The notes: generated by a model from the letters alone, not told the origin. A stretch of DNA of 64,000 nucleotides from Hermodice carunculata (GCA_964020975.1 OZ026629.1:46521351-46585350), one strand, 5' to 3'; positions 26,101 through 49,455 are shown, numbered from the stretch's first letter. Numbers and translations are program-made.

Positions 26101-29100
26101 TTTCAAGTGAATCTGGCTGACGGTTTTGGAGAAGAAGTCCAAAATGTGAATTGTGAGCGGACACCAGACGACGGAGGAATAGGGGTGGCACAAGCTCTGC
26201 TGGCTGATAAGCCAGCTGAGCTAAAAAGTTGCTAATACATGTATTCAGATTTAATAATCAATGCATCATTACTATCAATGCAGTTAAAAGTTCCTTCAAT
26301 CTTAGATTTTTTATCTAACTTGTGACTGCATGCCCACGAAATATACATATTTTAAAATCTGTATGCATAGCATATAGAAAACCACTATTATGTAAAATGC
26401 TCCCATTTATTCACTGAATGAAATCATTTATCTGACATTAAGCAACCCTCTCAATGGTGTACATGTATCCCCTTTCTGTTATGATGCAACTCATGAATTT
26501 GTTATGTACACTAGTGTCATGTTGGCCATTTTTTTCTTAAACGGTAGTGTATTTGACATATATACTCTGACTGCTGGGACTGTCATTAGCAATTGAAGGC
26601 AGTAAGAACAGTAAACCATGAGGACATGACATCAATGTGCCACACTTTTGATGGATGGGCTCAGTGTACAGGTCTTGGTTTTTCCACGTACACACCTTTT
26701 TCAAAGTATAACAAATTATGTCATGTATCAATTTCTATGTAATTATGTTGAATCTTACTCTTTATTTTTTTTTAATGTTATGTTTGTACTTAAAGATAAA
26801 GTTCCTGAAACATTTGCCTCTAAAGCAGACCAAGGTCTGTGTTATCAGTACTACACCCAGTGGAGTGGACAAAACATGCAGCTTGGGTCTACTTTGCAGG
26901 CAAAAGAAACATGCTTTTCATGAAATCATAATTCCATGTGCAGTGGTACATTCTCTAAACACCATCTCTCATGTGAGCTTGTGTATTTCTTTAACACCAC
27001 TATTTCATGGCACCGGTCTATTTCCCTATAAATTGACCTTTGTTTTATGACCACTTGTAATCTGAGGCTGCTATTTGCTGGTGCATGTAACATGTAGTAG
27101 GGACAGTCATAAATTACAAGGACAAATGTATAATTTATGCACTAAAACAACTTAAGTATATGTAGTTAGACACATTTGTCCTCATTCCTGGGAACCCCTG
27201 TAAATGTATGGATGAGCAAACCAGGTGTGTGTGTGTGTGTGGGGGGGGGGGGGGGTACATGTACCTTGACATGTGATAGTTGAAAGTATGGGCCATATGG
27301 TATGGGATATTAGCCAAAATCATACCCCTGATATGCAATTTTCAATTCTGCTGATATAAAAACAAGAGGGCTGTGTGAACAGCCCATGCTCAGCTGATCT
27401 TGACATTCGTCACACTTGCAGCTCCATCAATGTGGGAAAGGATCAAGGTCAGCCATATTCTGAGTAAGTCTGACCTTTATAGAAGAACACTAACATGTGC
27501 AACATCAAGGTTCAAGTAGTTCTCAAGTTATAATGAAGAGTAAAATTCATGTATGTTGCACTGTGACTCCAGAAACGAGGTCAAGGTCATTCATGAACTG
27601 TCTAAGCATGACCTTCATACAGAAACATTAACATGTGCAGCATCACGGTACTAACTCAAAACAGATCTCAAGTTATCAGGTAAACAGTAAATTTCGAGTC
27701 AGTTGTCCTGTGAATTAGCATTAGAATGCTCATTGACTTACATAGTAATCAATAGGAAAGCTGCACTGACCGATAAGTACCCGAATTGAAAAAAAATCCA
27801 TAAAAATCAGGAATCCAAAGCAGTGCCACCAAGTAAACAACTTTGTTTGACCCTTCCACAAGAACATATCCATCACATTTCAGCTTAATCTCAGTGACAG
27901 TTCTGAGAGCAATTGAGAAATAGCAAAACCATACAAAAAATTCATAAAAAAATTAGACAAAATTGCAGTGCCACCTGGTGAACAAATTGGGAACTAGGTA
28001 CCCTGGGAGTGTCTATGTACGATATCAAAGCAATTGGGTGAGCGATTTCAGCGGAGAACAGTTTTTTAGGTTTGCCCCCAAAGGGAACAAAAAATTTCAT
28101 AAAAAAATCCAAAAATCAATAGAGCATGACCATTTGAACAAATTTGGCAGAGATCCACCCAAGGCACATTCCTACCACGTTTGAAGTAAATCTGGCCAAA
28201 ATTATTTAAGTTATAACCATTACAAGAAATTCACATGTTAAACTTTCCTATTAAAACTTTTGTAAAGATTTTTGAAAAAAAGAAATCATATAAAATCCAA
28301 AATTCATTGGAACAAACCTGGTAGACACCCACCCAAGGTACATCCCCACCAAGTTTGAAGTAAATCTGGATGACAGTTTTGGAGAAGAGGTCGAAAATGT
28401 AAATTAGCATTAGAATGTCCATTGACTTACATGGTAATCAATAGGAAAGGTGCATTTACCAAAAAGTAGCTGAATTGAAAAGATCGTTAAACATCAGGAA
28501 TCCGCAGCATTCCCATATAGTGACTGACATTGTTTGACCCTTCCACAAAGAATATATCCACCACATTAAAGCTTAATCTGAGTGATCGAGAAAAAGCTTT
28601 TTTAAGATTTGTCAAAAAAAAAAAAAAATCATTAAAAATAAAAAAATCACTGGAGCATGACCATTTGAACAAACCTGGTAGACACCTACCCAAAGTACAT
28701 TGCCACCTAGTTTGAAGTTAATCTGGATGACGGTTTCGGAAAAGAAGTCGAAAATGTGAATTAGCATTAGAATGCTGACTGACTTCCATAGTAATCAATA
28801 GGAAAGCTGCATTGACCAATAAGTACCCGAATTGAAAAAAAATGTTAAAAATCAGGACTCCACAGGATTCCCACAAAGTGAACAACTTTGACCCTTCTAC
28901 AAGGAACATATCCACCATGTTTCTGTTTAATCTGAGTGGCGGTTCTGGAGAAGAAGTCAAAAATAGTTATAACACAACAAAAATTCATAAAAAATTAGGG
29001 AAAAAAATTGCAGCGCCACCTGGAGAACAAATTAAGAACTAGGAGTCCCAGGGAGTGTTCCTGTGTGATATCAAAGCAATTGGGTGAGCGGTTTCAGAGA

Positions 29101-30227
29101 AGATTTTTTAAGCTTTGCCCAAAAAAGAACAAAAAAATTTATTAAAAATCCAAAAATCACTGGACCATGACCATTTGAACAAACTTGGTAGACACCCACC
29201 CAAGGCACATCCCAACCAAGTTTGAAGTGGATCTAGCTGACGGTTTCGGACAAGAAGTCGAAAATGTGAATTGTTGACGGACAACGGACGGACGACGGAT
29301 GATGGACGGAGGGCCATAAGATAAGCTCAGCTGACTGACAAGTCAGCTGAGCTAATAACTCTGATACTTGAGATTAAAAAACATAAATTCTTACCCTGTG
29401 CATCCTTGTTAAACTACTATATATGAAAGGTATAGTGATACAGTTGTGATATGCTTCAAAAAGGGGTAGTTTTATGTGATATCCAAAAGTAAATACCCTC
29501 TCATATGCTATACAAAAACCCTATAAGGGCCTCTACATTACATTTTGTAAGCAATGACAATGTCCTCCATAAGTTGACCTATGTATTGTTGATGTACCTA
29601 TTACTGATATGTTCTTATTGTTGACAGGGTGGGCAAAAATGCTGTTATTATTACTTGCTAATCTATCTTTATATGTGATGAGTTGCTGGTCTCTGAACTG
29701 TGACATTTTGTGCAATGATGTCTAGCTCTGTTCCCTGGCCTCTCAGTTATGAGGCTAATTGCTGGTAAATGCATATTTGGGTTCCTTATGCTAATCAAAA
29801 TGCACACTTTTCAGCGAACGCACATTTCATATTTTAATAATCACAGAGATCCTAGGTTTTTAGATTTTTCATAAACTGATTTCATGTTTACTTATACAGC
29901 AAATGTTTGCCCTGCTGATTCACTCTGAACTTTATCTGTGTGGAGTTTTGAGTTGCTATATCGAGAATAAGAACATTTCTTTTTTACAAGCTCGTCACCA
30001 GAATTGAAGTGACATGTCTTGCTCAGACTACCTGCGTTCATCAAGAAAAGGAAACTTTGTTTAGATTTTACCATGAAAGTACACATTAGAACTTGAAGTG
30101 TCCGATTTATATTAATAATTTTGTTTGTATCTATGGTCAATGATGTATTGTGTGGCATTTTTACAAACCACACAGCTTAGCGTATCAAGAACAGGTACAT
30201 CGTGCATACATACATAATACATACATA

Positions 30228-30294
<67 letters not shown>

Positions 30295-31226
30295 TTATTT
30301 CAAAATGTGATTGTGTTCTCTAATGGCATGGTTGACCTTTTATGTCATCTTTTGCATATGTCTGTATGATTTTAAGGTATGTGATATACATCACATTTAA
30401 TTGTATCATAATAATTTTACCCATGAATTTATGGCTGTTGCCAAATCAGATCAGATCATGAATAATAGGAGACGTTCATATTTAACTGCGATCCTGCTCA
30501 CCTCCTGTGTTGTGGGGGGCAACAGACTGATGCTTCAACCATGATCAGGGCAGATTTGTATTATATACTACATAAACATCCATAAATAACATATTTTCAA
30601 CCAAAAGAGATCCCATTTCTAATTATTTTCGGCATCCTTTATGTTTCAAATATATGTTAATACATTTTAAAAAAATTATTGTGTGTTTGTGTTGTTCATT
30701 TTGTTGAGAAAGTACTTTTGACCATGCTAAATACATGGATATGCCCTGATGCAGGTGGCTACCTCTTTTGCTCAATAGGTGTTAGAGTAGTAGGACCGCA
30801 TTTAGATATGAATACATCATTGGATCAGAGCAGAAGTGTCTGGTCAGAAGAGGACATGATGTGTGCAAATTGTTTAGACAAAGTTTCAGTTTCAATTTTC
30901 ATTAACCTGAAAGCTGCAGCCAGGCCTATGGCCTGTGGAAATGCAGTGGCAGGACTCTCGTAGGTAACACCATGTAAACATTCAGTGTCCCAGTTGTACG
31001 GCTTGATACCAAGGCGTGGAATGGCAGGTGCTGGCCCGTTTGAATGTGGTCCACCTCCCCTAGCTATTTGCAAAACGAGTTCTTCCAAAGTCAGCCGATA
31101 AACAAGATCGTTTACTCTTTCATCCCATGGTAATGATGTATTTCTGAATGGATAGTCGCTCGATGATGGCGAAGTCGACAGTATAAACGTCAATACACAA
31201 CCAAAACAAAACTTGGCGGCTACCAT
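12758..31226 (-). CDS. GH3 beta-xylosidase-like glycoside hydrolase, copy A (11 exons, 741 aa)
   Basis: Exons: 31226-30907, 24619-24460, 22616-22446, 21703-21612, 21128-20648, 18118-17896, 17238-17149, 16480-16272, 15887-15678, 14794-14620, 12852-12758. They join in frame (2226 nt with TAA) at GT/AG borders. The protein has a signal peptide (about residues 1-22) and a GH3 N-terminal barrel with PWDERV, YNWDTECLHGV, WGRNQEVYGEDPY and the nucleophile motif SDMGA (Asp278). A GH3 C-terminal sandwich domain follows, then a fibronectin-III-like tail (GRTYRYF, YPFGYGLSYT, ending GGQQP...GSFQIVA). GH3 enzymes of this type release beta-xylose or arabinose from plant or algal glycans, so a digestive or lysosomal role is plausible. 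Oddity: the usual Lys-His pair reads Lys196-Val197. Activity is therefore uncertain. Confidence 0.93.
12958..13760 (-). mobile_element. Helentron-like family H1 fragment
   Basis: Contains the family words ACTTCTTCTCCAGAACCGTC, CTGAAACTTGGTAAGGGTG, CTTGGGTGGGTCTCTACCAA and CAAATGGTCATGCTCCAGTG, in the same orientation as 8096-8830. Neither terminus is present, so this is an internal fragment. Confidence 0.65.
13417..13438. repeat. Poly-C tract
   Basis: Uninterrupted C run inside the family H1 fragment. Its length is likely unstable and prone to sequencing error. Confidence 0.9.
14110..14192. repeat. GACAGACAGATAGG tract followed by a 30-bp perfect palindrome
   Basis: The palindrome is 14158-14187, with half-site ACCATGGAGCTACTA and no spacer. 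It is preceded by an ACAG-type tract, the same order seen at the hairpin ends of the Helentron-like elements in this window. It may be the end of another, unrecognised element. Confidence 0.7.
14292..14473. mobile_element. TIR element (MITE), TA-flanked, CAGTAAAACCTC type
   Basis: TA at 14292-14293 and 14472-14473. Perfect terminal words CAGTAAAACCTC and GAGGTTTTACTG. The interior repeats TATACCGAACACCTC about five times, with one inverted copy at the right end. Lies in intron 10 of GH3 copy A. Confidence 0.88.
14795..15677 (-). other. Intron 9 of GH3 copy A
   Basis: Around 15150-15241 is a degraded family 1 MITE (CTCTAATGAGAGACCACCTG). Nothing else recognised. Confidence 0.7.
15951..16215. 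mobile_element. piggyBac-like MITE remnant (TTAA)
   Basis: Left TTAATCCTTTCCTC, followed by a hairpin around AACCAGCCACAATTGGCTGG. It shares CTAATTTCA, AATTCATGCCAAGGA and a TTCAAGGGAGAAAG-like right side with 37899-38073. The right TTAA is degraded. Lies in intron 8 of GH3 copy A. Confidence 0.6.
16272..16480 (-). CDS. GH3 copy A, exon 8 (identical to copy B exon 8)
   Basis: Encodes AHNAPVILLLFNGGPVDISW to WPANMDQ. All 209 bases match 40087-39879 of copy B. The flanking intron bases diverge within a few nucleotides. Confidence 0.95.
16813..16987. mobile_element. TIR element (MITE), TA-flanked, CAGTGGTCCCCC type
   Basis: TA both sides. Left CAGTGGTCCCCCTCTTATA, right inverted TGGGGGACCACTG. 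The closest copy in the window is 46172-46348. Lies in intron 7 of GH3 copy A. Confidence 0.85.
18119..20647 (-). other. Intron 5 of GH3 copy A, with a block shared with copy B
   Basis: Positions about 18925-19560 align by eye with 42165-42780 in intron 5 of copy B (for example GGATCTCCTGGAAAGA.TACA and ACTGTACCATACATGTATTG). A 28-base poly-A sits at about 19329-19356 within it. The rest holds tandem repeats at 19793-20437. Confidence 0.75.
19793..20437 (+). mobile_element. Helentron-like element(s), family H3, with about 150-bp tandem monomers
   Basis: Three tandem copies of a unit containing GTGACCTAAATATGTGACCC, AGTGACCTAGTTTTC, GGCATCCTAGGACCAACTG and CATGGTACCGCCATTTT lie at about 19920-20345. 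The right end is a GGACAGACAGATG tract, then GATGACAATACCCCTCCGGC and a hairpin (CCTCCGGC/GGCCGAGG), ending GGGGTAAAA near 20437. A second, similar end sits at 19793-19855 (ACGGACAGACAGG, then ACCCTTGG/CCAAGG). Two elements are probably abutting. Confidence 0.65.
20648..21128 (-). CDS. GH3 copy A, exon 5 (nucleophile exon)
   Basis: Encodes SINGVPACAN, GFKGYFISDMGAIEF with the predicted nucleophile Asp278, TRMRLGEFDPPEMNPYS, and the linker into the second domain (SFVLLKNNNTVLPL). It ends TTGGCG|GTAGGT and joins LVGPMADN in exon 6. Confidence 0.93.
21612..21703 (-). CDS. GH3 copy A, exon 4
   Basis: Encodes VSERDLRLTYLPNFKTCIEA and GSYNLMCSYN(S). The donor ATAACAG|GTGGGT is canonical, in contrast to the GC donor at the same site in copy B. 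Confidence 0.9.
22446..22616 (-). CDS. GH3 copy A, exon 3 (substrate-pocket exon with Lys-Val)
   Basis: Encodes EVYGEDPYLSGVYAANYIKG and then GGCKVTAVHSGPEDK. GH3 family members normally carry Lys-His at this site, and copy B has GGCKHAAAYAG. Exon length (171) and phase match copy B. Confidence 0.92.
22617..24459 (-). other. Intron 2 of GH3 copy A
   Basis: Contains a poly-C run at 23142-23170 and a repeat remnant near 23770-23990 ending in GGACAGACAGATGGACAAC and a C-rich tract. No gene inside. Confidence 0.7.
24460..24619 (-). CDS. GH3 copy A, exon 2
   Basis: Encodes (S)SDLIFQVAEAIGTEARARF, YSDYHGTSCFAPFINILRHP and LWGRNQ. Copy B has FAPNINVLRHP, where Asn is the usual GH3 residue. Length 160 and phases match copy B. 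Confidence 0.92.
24893..26224 (+). mobile_element. Helentron-like element, family H1
   Basis: The 5' end keeps the hairpin as GGGCTGCGTGAGCAGCCC (24901-24918). The interior has about two tandem units marked by TTAGCATTAGAATG near 25169 and 25684. The right end has a GACGACGG tract and the terminal hairpin 26193-26222 (stem GCTGGC/GCCAGC, one outer mismatch). Lies in intron 1 of GH3 copy A. Confidence 0.8.
26225..27360. other. Intron 1 of GH3 copy A, inter-element part
   Basis: No gene. The stretch 26820-26870 (AAAGCAGACCAAGGTCTGTG) resembles the last bases of the window. A (GT)n/poly-G run lies at 27224-27255. Confidence 0.45.
27361..29353 (+). mobile_element. Helentron-like element, family H1, best copy
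   Basis: The 5' end is AACAAGAG plus the hairpin GGGCTGTGTGAACAGCCC (27368-27385) and ATGCTCAGCTGA. Internal units carry TTAGCATTAGAATG at about 27713, 28402 and 28759. Each is built of two related half-units ending in GACGGTT(C/T)(C/T)GGAGAAGAAGTC. The 3' end has an (ACGG)-like tract at 29276-29310 and a perfect 12-bp hairpin (AGCTCAGCTGAC, 6-nt loop) at 29324-29353. Non-coding; open frames in it are repeat shadows. Confidence 0.85.
29354..30906 (-). other. Intron 1 of GH3 copy A, 5' part
   Basis: No gene recognised. Contains the (TA)n tract at 30221-30292. Confidence 0.5.
30221..30292. repeat. (TA)n microsatellite
   Basis: About 70 bp of TA alternation. Confidence 0.95.
30907..31226 (-). 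CDS. GH3 copy A, exon 1 (start, signal peptide)
   Basis: The ATG at 31226 opens MVAAKFCFGCVLTFIL, a hydrophobic leader, then DYPFRNTSLPWDERV. The matching ATG in copy B supports this start. The donor is TTCAG|GTTAAT, weaker than copy B's GTGAGA. The following intron is about 6.3 kb and hosts two Helentron-like elements. Confidence 0.92.
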
Positions 31227-31243
31227 CTTGTCATGCTTGAAGA

Positions 31244-31253
31244 GTCATGTGAC
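31244..31253. promoter_or_regulatory. E-box-like site near the GH3 copy A start
   Basis: GTCATGTGAC, 18 bases upstream of the ATG. Copy B has GTCACGTGAT at the same place. It is similar to the CLEAR/TFEB consensus GTCACGTGAC. Regulatory use is inferred only. Confidence 0.35.
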
Positions 31254-32947
31254 TCTAGATCATGTGCGCTGAGCTCGCTCTGCCGGGGACAAGTGATTAT
31301 TTACGATCTTCTTGTAATAAGACGCATCACCACCAGACGTCACCCCTACCATGAGACTCCGCAACTGCAGAAGTTCTATGAATACTGAACATACTCTATT
31401 CTTTATATAATGAAAGGCAGATAACAAAAGTATGGTCAACATAAGGAAAAAAACAATAAAAAAACATATGCATACAAGTAGTCATACGTGGTGAATCCCC
31501 TAAAATTATGAAAATCATAGTGGCTTCGCTTTATAAATAGAAAAAAAAGGTGAAAGTTATCCAAATTAATCTGACTGAATTTCTGATACTAAGGCCTACT
31601 GAATTTACATCTTCTTAAACTTAAGTACAGACAACCATCCTTTTTCACCAGGATTTTTACTGAATTCAGTCTACAGGCTTAAATTTGTCTTCCATATATA
31701 CATATCATATTATATTGTACTTATATACATAAATATGCACACATACATATATGCACATATGTATGTTTTTGCTAAAAAATTGTAATTTCTGTTTCATGGG
31801 GAAAAAGATGATAAGCAGCAAAACTCTGTGTCCACGAAGGGAAACAGATAACATAAATTGTCATGTCAAAGTCAGCATCAAAAAGCTGTGACACACAGAT
31901 ACAAAGTGGCAGATAAATACTAAAGTCTTAAGCAGAGATGCCCATCTGAGCCACAGTCAAGCATCCCTCACATAATCTTAATCCTAAATTACTAAGCATA
32001 AGCTTGAAGTCCCCCCCCCCTTTATTTTAGAATAGATACTTTAGATTTCAGAGTCAGGGTGACAGTTAGATCTATATTTATAATTTAAAAACTGAGCCTT
32101 TGTGCCAACAAACTCTATTCTCTCTCTTCCCAATCGACTATCAAAGCCCTATCAATTGAAGAAATTGCATATTTTGTGACACCTGTATGAGCATCTGACC
32201 AATAAAAACCACTTTCATAGTGTCTGAAATTTAATTTTAATTATCTGAAACATATAATTTTTATGAATTTCTTCAATGCCACCTGCATTCAGATCTATAC
32301 CTGAATATTATTTTAGATTAATTCTGCAACATCTTCAAAACAATAACAGCCCAACATAAAGAAACCACTCAAAAGAGAAATATACAATTTACAATCTAGT
32401 TAACACAATTACCGACAGGAAAATTGAGAACTGAAAACCTAATGAAATTTTTATAACTCTTTATTTTATTCATTTGCATAAATTCTGTCTGTACATATTA
32501 AAATTAGTGCTGCAGCAGAAACAAAAGATCCACACCAAAAACACTGTATACATCATATGTAAATATATATAGATTGAAGGGGAATGGTGCAACTGATATC
32601 GCAACTTGTAGGTAAGTTCATAAATTGATGTTTTTGGCAGTTAACATATATCACAGCTATAATGTTAGTTGTTGTGTTAAAACACTCGCAACTGTTTTCA
32701 ACCAATATTAAATATGATAAGTGGCAAGATTGTAACATCTGTGCAATGTTGATCCTGATCTTGCTTTACAAAACTACCACAATGGGTGATTAAATTGTCT
32801 TTTCCTTCTAGTTGCTTGACACTGGTTGCAAGTAGGTAAAGAAATTGTGGAGAAGTCCATATGACTGACGAAAAGCAAAACCAAAACAAGCAAACATGAT
32901 GACTTTTCTGGTATGGTAACCCACAGATGAACATACTATTCCAACAC

Positions 32948-32981
<34 letters not shown>

Positions 32982-33536
32982 CATACGAATTGTCAGAATA
33001 TTTGCGGCATGATGTTGTAACTGCTCAATTTACAAGTATGAATACTTCAAACTCTAAACAAAATGATCAAACTAGGTAACTTTTAGGTCTGGAAACTCAA
33101 AAACAAACATAATATTCCAGCACTACCCATAAATATATATGAAAATTGTCAGAATCTTTGCAGCATCAGTAGTTTCAAAACTACCGACTTTTCGGCAGAT
33201 CTACAGGATTTTTCATGTTTAGAAGTTGTAATATATTACAGGCTACTGAAAGTTTGACAATGTTCCCCATTACAAATAAATAGAACTTTTAGAATTTACC
33301 AAAATAGGAGCATTTTCCTTAAATTACCTCCAGATTTTGATATAGAACCACTTGGAAGCTCTGCAGCATGATGTAATAACATGAATTTACATATTATTAA
33401 TGTTCATTGAACTCATAACAAAAGTTAGGACATTATTCATACTGTATTCATGATCTGTAACAAATCTGTACTGTAGCACTGTGATGAAGTAATTCACAAG
33501 AAAACTTGATGCATTTCATGTCTTGTATGTATGTAC
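31254..33536. other. Intergenic between the GH3 genes, part 1
   Basis: AT-rich. A poly-C run lies near 32011 and (TA)n at 32951-32978. No gene recognised. Confidence 0.5.
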
Positions 33537-33707
33537 TACAGTGAAACATGTTTATTACAGATTAAAATACTTGTGACAACAAATATGGATCGTGGGTTAC
33601 AATACAAAGGGTCACACTACATTGCAAAGTGAAGAAATGGACGAAAGATGGTGCAACATACACAAAGTTGCATGATCTAGATAGCCACAAAAGCAGGTTC
33701 CACTGTA
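33537..33707. mobile_element. TIR element (MITE), TA-flanked, CAGTGAAAC type
   Basis: TA at both ends. Left CAGTGAAACATG, right inverted AGGTTCCACTG (imperfect). Related to 10737-10914. Confidence 0.6.
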
Positions 33708-34039
33708 TAATGTTACTGAATTTACATGCTGGAAAAAATGTAGATGATGCAGATACCTGTAGCTGAGGAAAGCCATGTGCATGGAATGTTTACAATTTTC
33801 ATATCACTGCTTATTAAAATACTACAACTATGTCTACTCCTAATGGAGGAGGGGCATATAACAAATGCTTTTTCTGTACATCCATTAAACATCCATGTCT
33901 GGACTAGAACTCTGTTGACCTTTGACTTGGATTTATAAAACTGTACACACAAGTATATCAGGGCACAAAGGGATGTCATACTATAAAACTGTGTCACCAG
34001 GTCAGGTATCTTGGTCATGGCAGGCCAAAGCTGCAAATA

Positions 34040-34300
34040 TTCACAAATAGAGATATCTATACTTGAAAATGTAGATATCTGCATTAAAATACAGAAATCT
34101 GAATTATAATTACACACACATGTGTATCTGCATTTTTGTAATAGATATATCTGCATTTATAATATAGGCATCTCTATTTCACCACTTAATACTGATATGT
34201 GTGTTTGTAATTTGGATATCTGAATTAAAAATACAATATACATTGTACACTGTATTTCTAATTCAGATATCTGCATTACAAATGTAGATATCATTATTTA
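34040..34300. repeat. AGATATCT-type palindromic minisatellite
   Basis: About ten units built around (A/G)GATATCT(G) separated by AT-rich spacers such as GCATTAAAATACAGA, in both orientations, at roughly 20-30 bp spacing. The long - strand frame across it (33722-34156) is a repeat artefact. Confidence 0.7.
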
Positions 34301-36591
34301 TTTTGCCATGCGGTGAAAATATAGTTAATGATGAATCCCTATGTGCCCCTTCTATCCTCATTGTGTATACTATATGACTCCAAATGGGATCTGTACATGC
34401 AGTCTCCAAAATACAAATGTGTAAAAATTATTTTACAATTTTACAATCTTCAAGTGGTGAACATTGAAGTCATTTTTATAGATGCTTGTTTATTTTAGCA
34501 TTTTATCTGATGCATCTGCATTTACAAAAAACCCCACCAAATTCATTACAATAATTTCTAGTGACTGCATTTTGAACAGCTGATGTCACTTGCAAGTACT
34601 TAATAAAAAAATAATATCTATGCAAAACCTGCATGTAGCATGTTTGTACTTCTGTATAATGTATTGTACATGTGCCAAAGAATTTGCAGATATTTCTTTT
34701 CAATCTAATTTGTTATTAACATCATTTTTTGGAAGTATAATCCTTAAGTTAACATCATAGTGCATCAGGAGGCATTGCCTGCCATATGATGATTCAGTCT
34801 GAACAGTGTGTGACCTCTGTACTGCATGGAGACTGCTTTATGAAAGTACTTCGGGTACATGGTTACAGAAGAATATGAAATGATCATATCAATAACAATG
34901 TGGTACATGTTTGCTTCTATTCTCTTCAATCTTTTCTATGCCAGCACAACATATTTATGATGGTATCTCATAATGAACACATCAAGATATATATGTATGG
35001 TCTGCATTTCAATAACAGCACACCTTAGTAGTGTGCAAAATTTCTTTAACACAATTATGACAGCTTTATGTGAAGAAGAATCTTGTTCACATTGAATAAA
35101 ACTTGTACTTTTTTATGAAAATATTGTTTATAAAGGTGACATTCTCATTATTGAACCCTTTACAATCAAGAGACACATCTATTTGGGACATTCTTGCATT
35201 TACACTTCAATAATTTGGTTGTGGGTCCCATAGGCTGTGTTTCTATGATGTTAGTTGTGTTCCAAAAAGAATGAGTATACAGTGCAGTATCTAACAACAT
35301 TCACAGCATACTGCTCAACAGACAGCTGTATAATATCCTCTTTAATATATATATATTTTATTGCTTTTCCTTTCAGCATAAATCAGCCACATTACGACCA
35401 AAAACATTTACATACATGTATGTACAAAAGCTTTCTTTAATGTCCACTCGAAATTATGGGGTTGGTCATCATGACCAATTTCTGTACCACAATACTTTTC
35501 GGTGCAGTCTCACATTATGGTACATTCATGTATGTCACGATATATCGTGAGACAGTATAATGGGATGACACTCTTCATATTTACATACAACAGTAAGTAT
35601 CAATGACTCTGGACAGGTGTTTCACCATCCACTGTACTATGTCTGCACACATAAGTCATAAAATTATTAATGCAAGCTGGAAAAATTGTGTTGTTGGCTT
35701 TTTACCCCTGGGCTGGGCAATGCTCTTCTCCAAGAAGTTCACATAGATTTACAAATTGTGGTACACTTGATGATTGTGACTGTATCATGATACAGTTAGG
35801 TACTGGGTTAGTGTTGCGTTTTTTTTTTTTTTTTTTTTGTATTTCAATATATCATCCCAACCATACTCAAGATAAAATATGGCAGAAAATCCTGACATGA
35901 ATGTCGAACTATCCTGCTTGTAATAACCATCATCACGAATCTTGCCGTGACTGAAGCTGGATATGTTCAACTCAAGAACTTTACATAACACCGGTCAATA
36001 CTGCTTCAGTAAACCAAAATAAAATAAGTACTAAAATGTTTGCTTATTCATTATTATTATTTTTTAAATTTTTTATTTATATTTGCCCATTCACACTGTG
36101 GTTTTCTTTTATGAAAATATTTTACAAATATTCAACTCTACGATGCATTTTTAATATACATGTACACAAAAAGGTCTCTTTTTGATAGACCACTTTGAAG
36201 AGAGACAGCCTGCCTTTTAAGATCAAATAATGCCCCTGGTGGCATATTTTCTATATCATTTGATCTCCTATGAGAGACTAACTATTTTATGGGACTACTT
36301 TTTCACCTGTCCAAGGGTGCATGGGAAGTAAAGGGCAGGATCATTGTTCATGCAATGGTATAACCCAAGAAAAATCTGCATAAAGTGACAGAATACCTAC
36401 AAATAATTTGTATTCTGAATTATACAGATTGCATGTACATGTATTTCATATTATTTGCATGTCTGATTTTTACATACATTTATATATAAAAATATTCTTT
36501 TATCTATCATATGAAAAGCAAACAGAAACATACTTAATAATATCAATGTGGCCCTCCACTTATCTGCTGTGGTTCTGTAAGTAACAGATGG

Positions 36592-36632
<41 letters not shown>

Positions 36633-37145
36633 TTCCCGGGAACAGAGCCGAGACAAAAGTACCACATTAACTCTAGAAATACACATATTTTGTTAGAAGT
36701 ACTTTAACTGACTAATACATACTTACAGTGACCTGACATAACCCTCACTAAATGAAATAAAAATGCAAAAAACCACCACAAAACATACATGTACAAAAGT
36801 ATCACATGCTAGGCTGCCATGCCAATTCACATACTACTTCTTTTATGAACTTTTATTAACTTAAAACATTTCTTACTTCAAATGGAATGGTCTTCAAAAT
36901 AGAAACAATCCTTAGATAGATTGTTCAAAAGACAGAAATGAATATTCTGAATCTGTAATATTTTACAGCTTAAATTCAGAAAAAATAAGCACACAAAAAT
37001 ATAATTGTGACTTCTGCAACAACAGTGTAAAGCATTATATGAATGTGCCTCAGATAAATTGTTCAAAAGACAGAAATGAACATTGTGACTTCTGCAACAA
37101 GAACGTAAAAGATTATATGAATGTTGTAAAACAAATCTGCTTTCA
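34301..37145. other. Intergenic between the GH3 genes, part 2
   Basis: A poly-A run lies at 36600-36630. A degraded MITE-like stretch is at 36172-36340 (GGTCTCTTTTTGATAGACC). A roughly 130-bp imperfect direct repeat of TTGTTCAAAAGACAGAAATG is at 36920-37125. A - strand AATAAA at 36857-36852 is a candidate polyA signal of GH3 copy B. Confidence 0.5.
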
Positions 37146-37225
37146 GTGCCAGTCAGCTGCTGTATGCCACTATTTGGAATGAGCCTGTCAGAACTTGTGA
37201 TCCCACTGTAGTCTTCTGGTTGAGT
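37146..37225 (-). pseudogene. Partial duplicate of GH3 copy B exon 11
   Basis: An 80-bp direct copy of the adjacent 37226-37305, including the last codons (CAGAAGACTACAGTGGG, CTGACAGGCTCATTCC) and the region of the stop. It lies just past the gene's stop and so is probably in the 3' UTR. Confidence 0.8.
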
Positions 37226-37243
37226 CAGTGCCAGTCAGCTGCT

Positions 37244-49437
<12,194 letters not shown>

Positions 49438-49455
49438 CTTGTTTATGCTTGAGAA

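Noticed and set aside
27713-28772. Spaced repeats in family H1 considered as a CRISPR-like array
   Set aside because: Unit length (about 350-690 bp), lack of unique spacers of even size and the eukaryotic context rule this out.
33722-34156. A - strand open frame of 144 residues
   Set aside because: Its N-terminal third lies in the AGATATCT minisatellite; no domain, splice sites or homology by eye.
35538-35553. CACGATATATCGTG palindrome
   Set aside because: Short (14 bp) and isolated in AT-rich DNA; no repeat or gene context.
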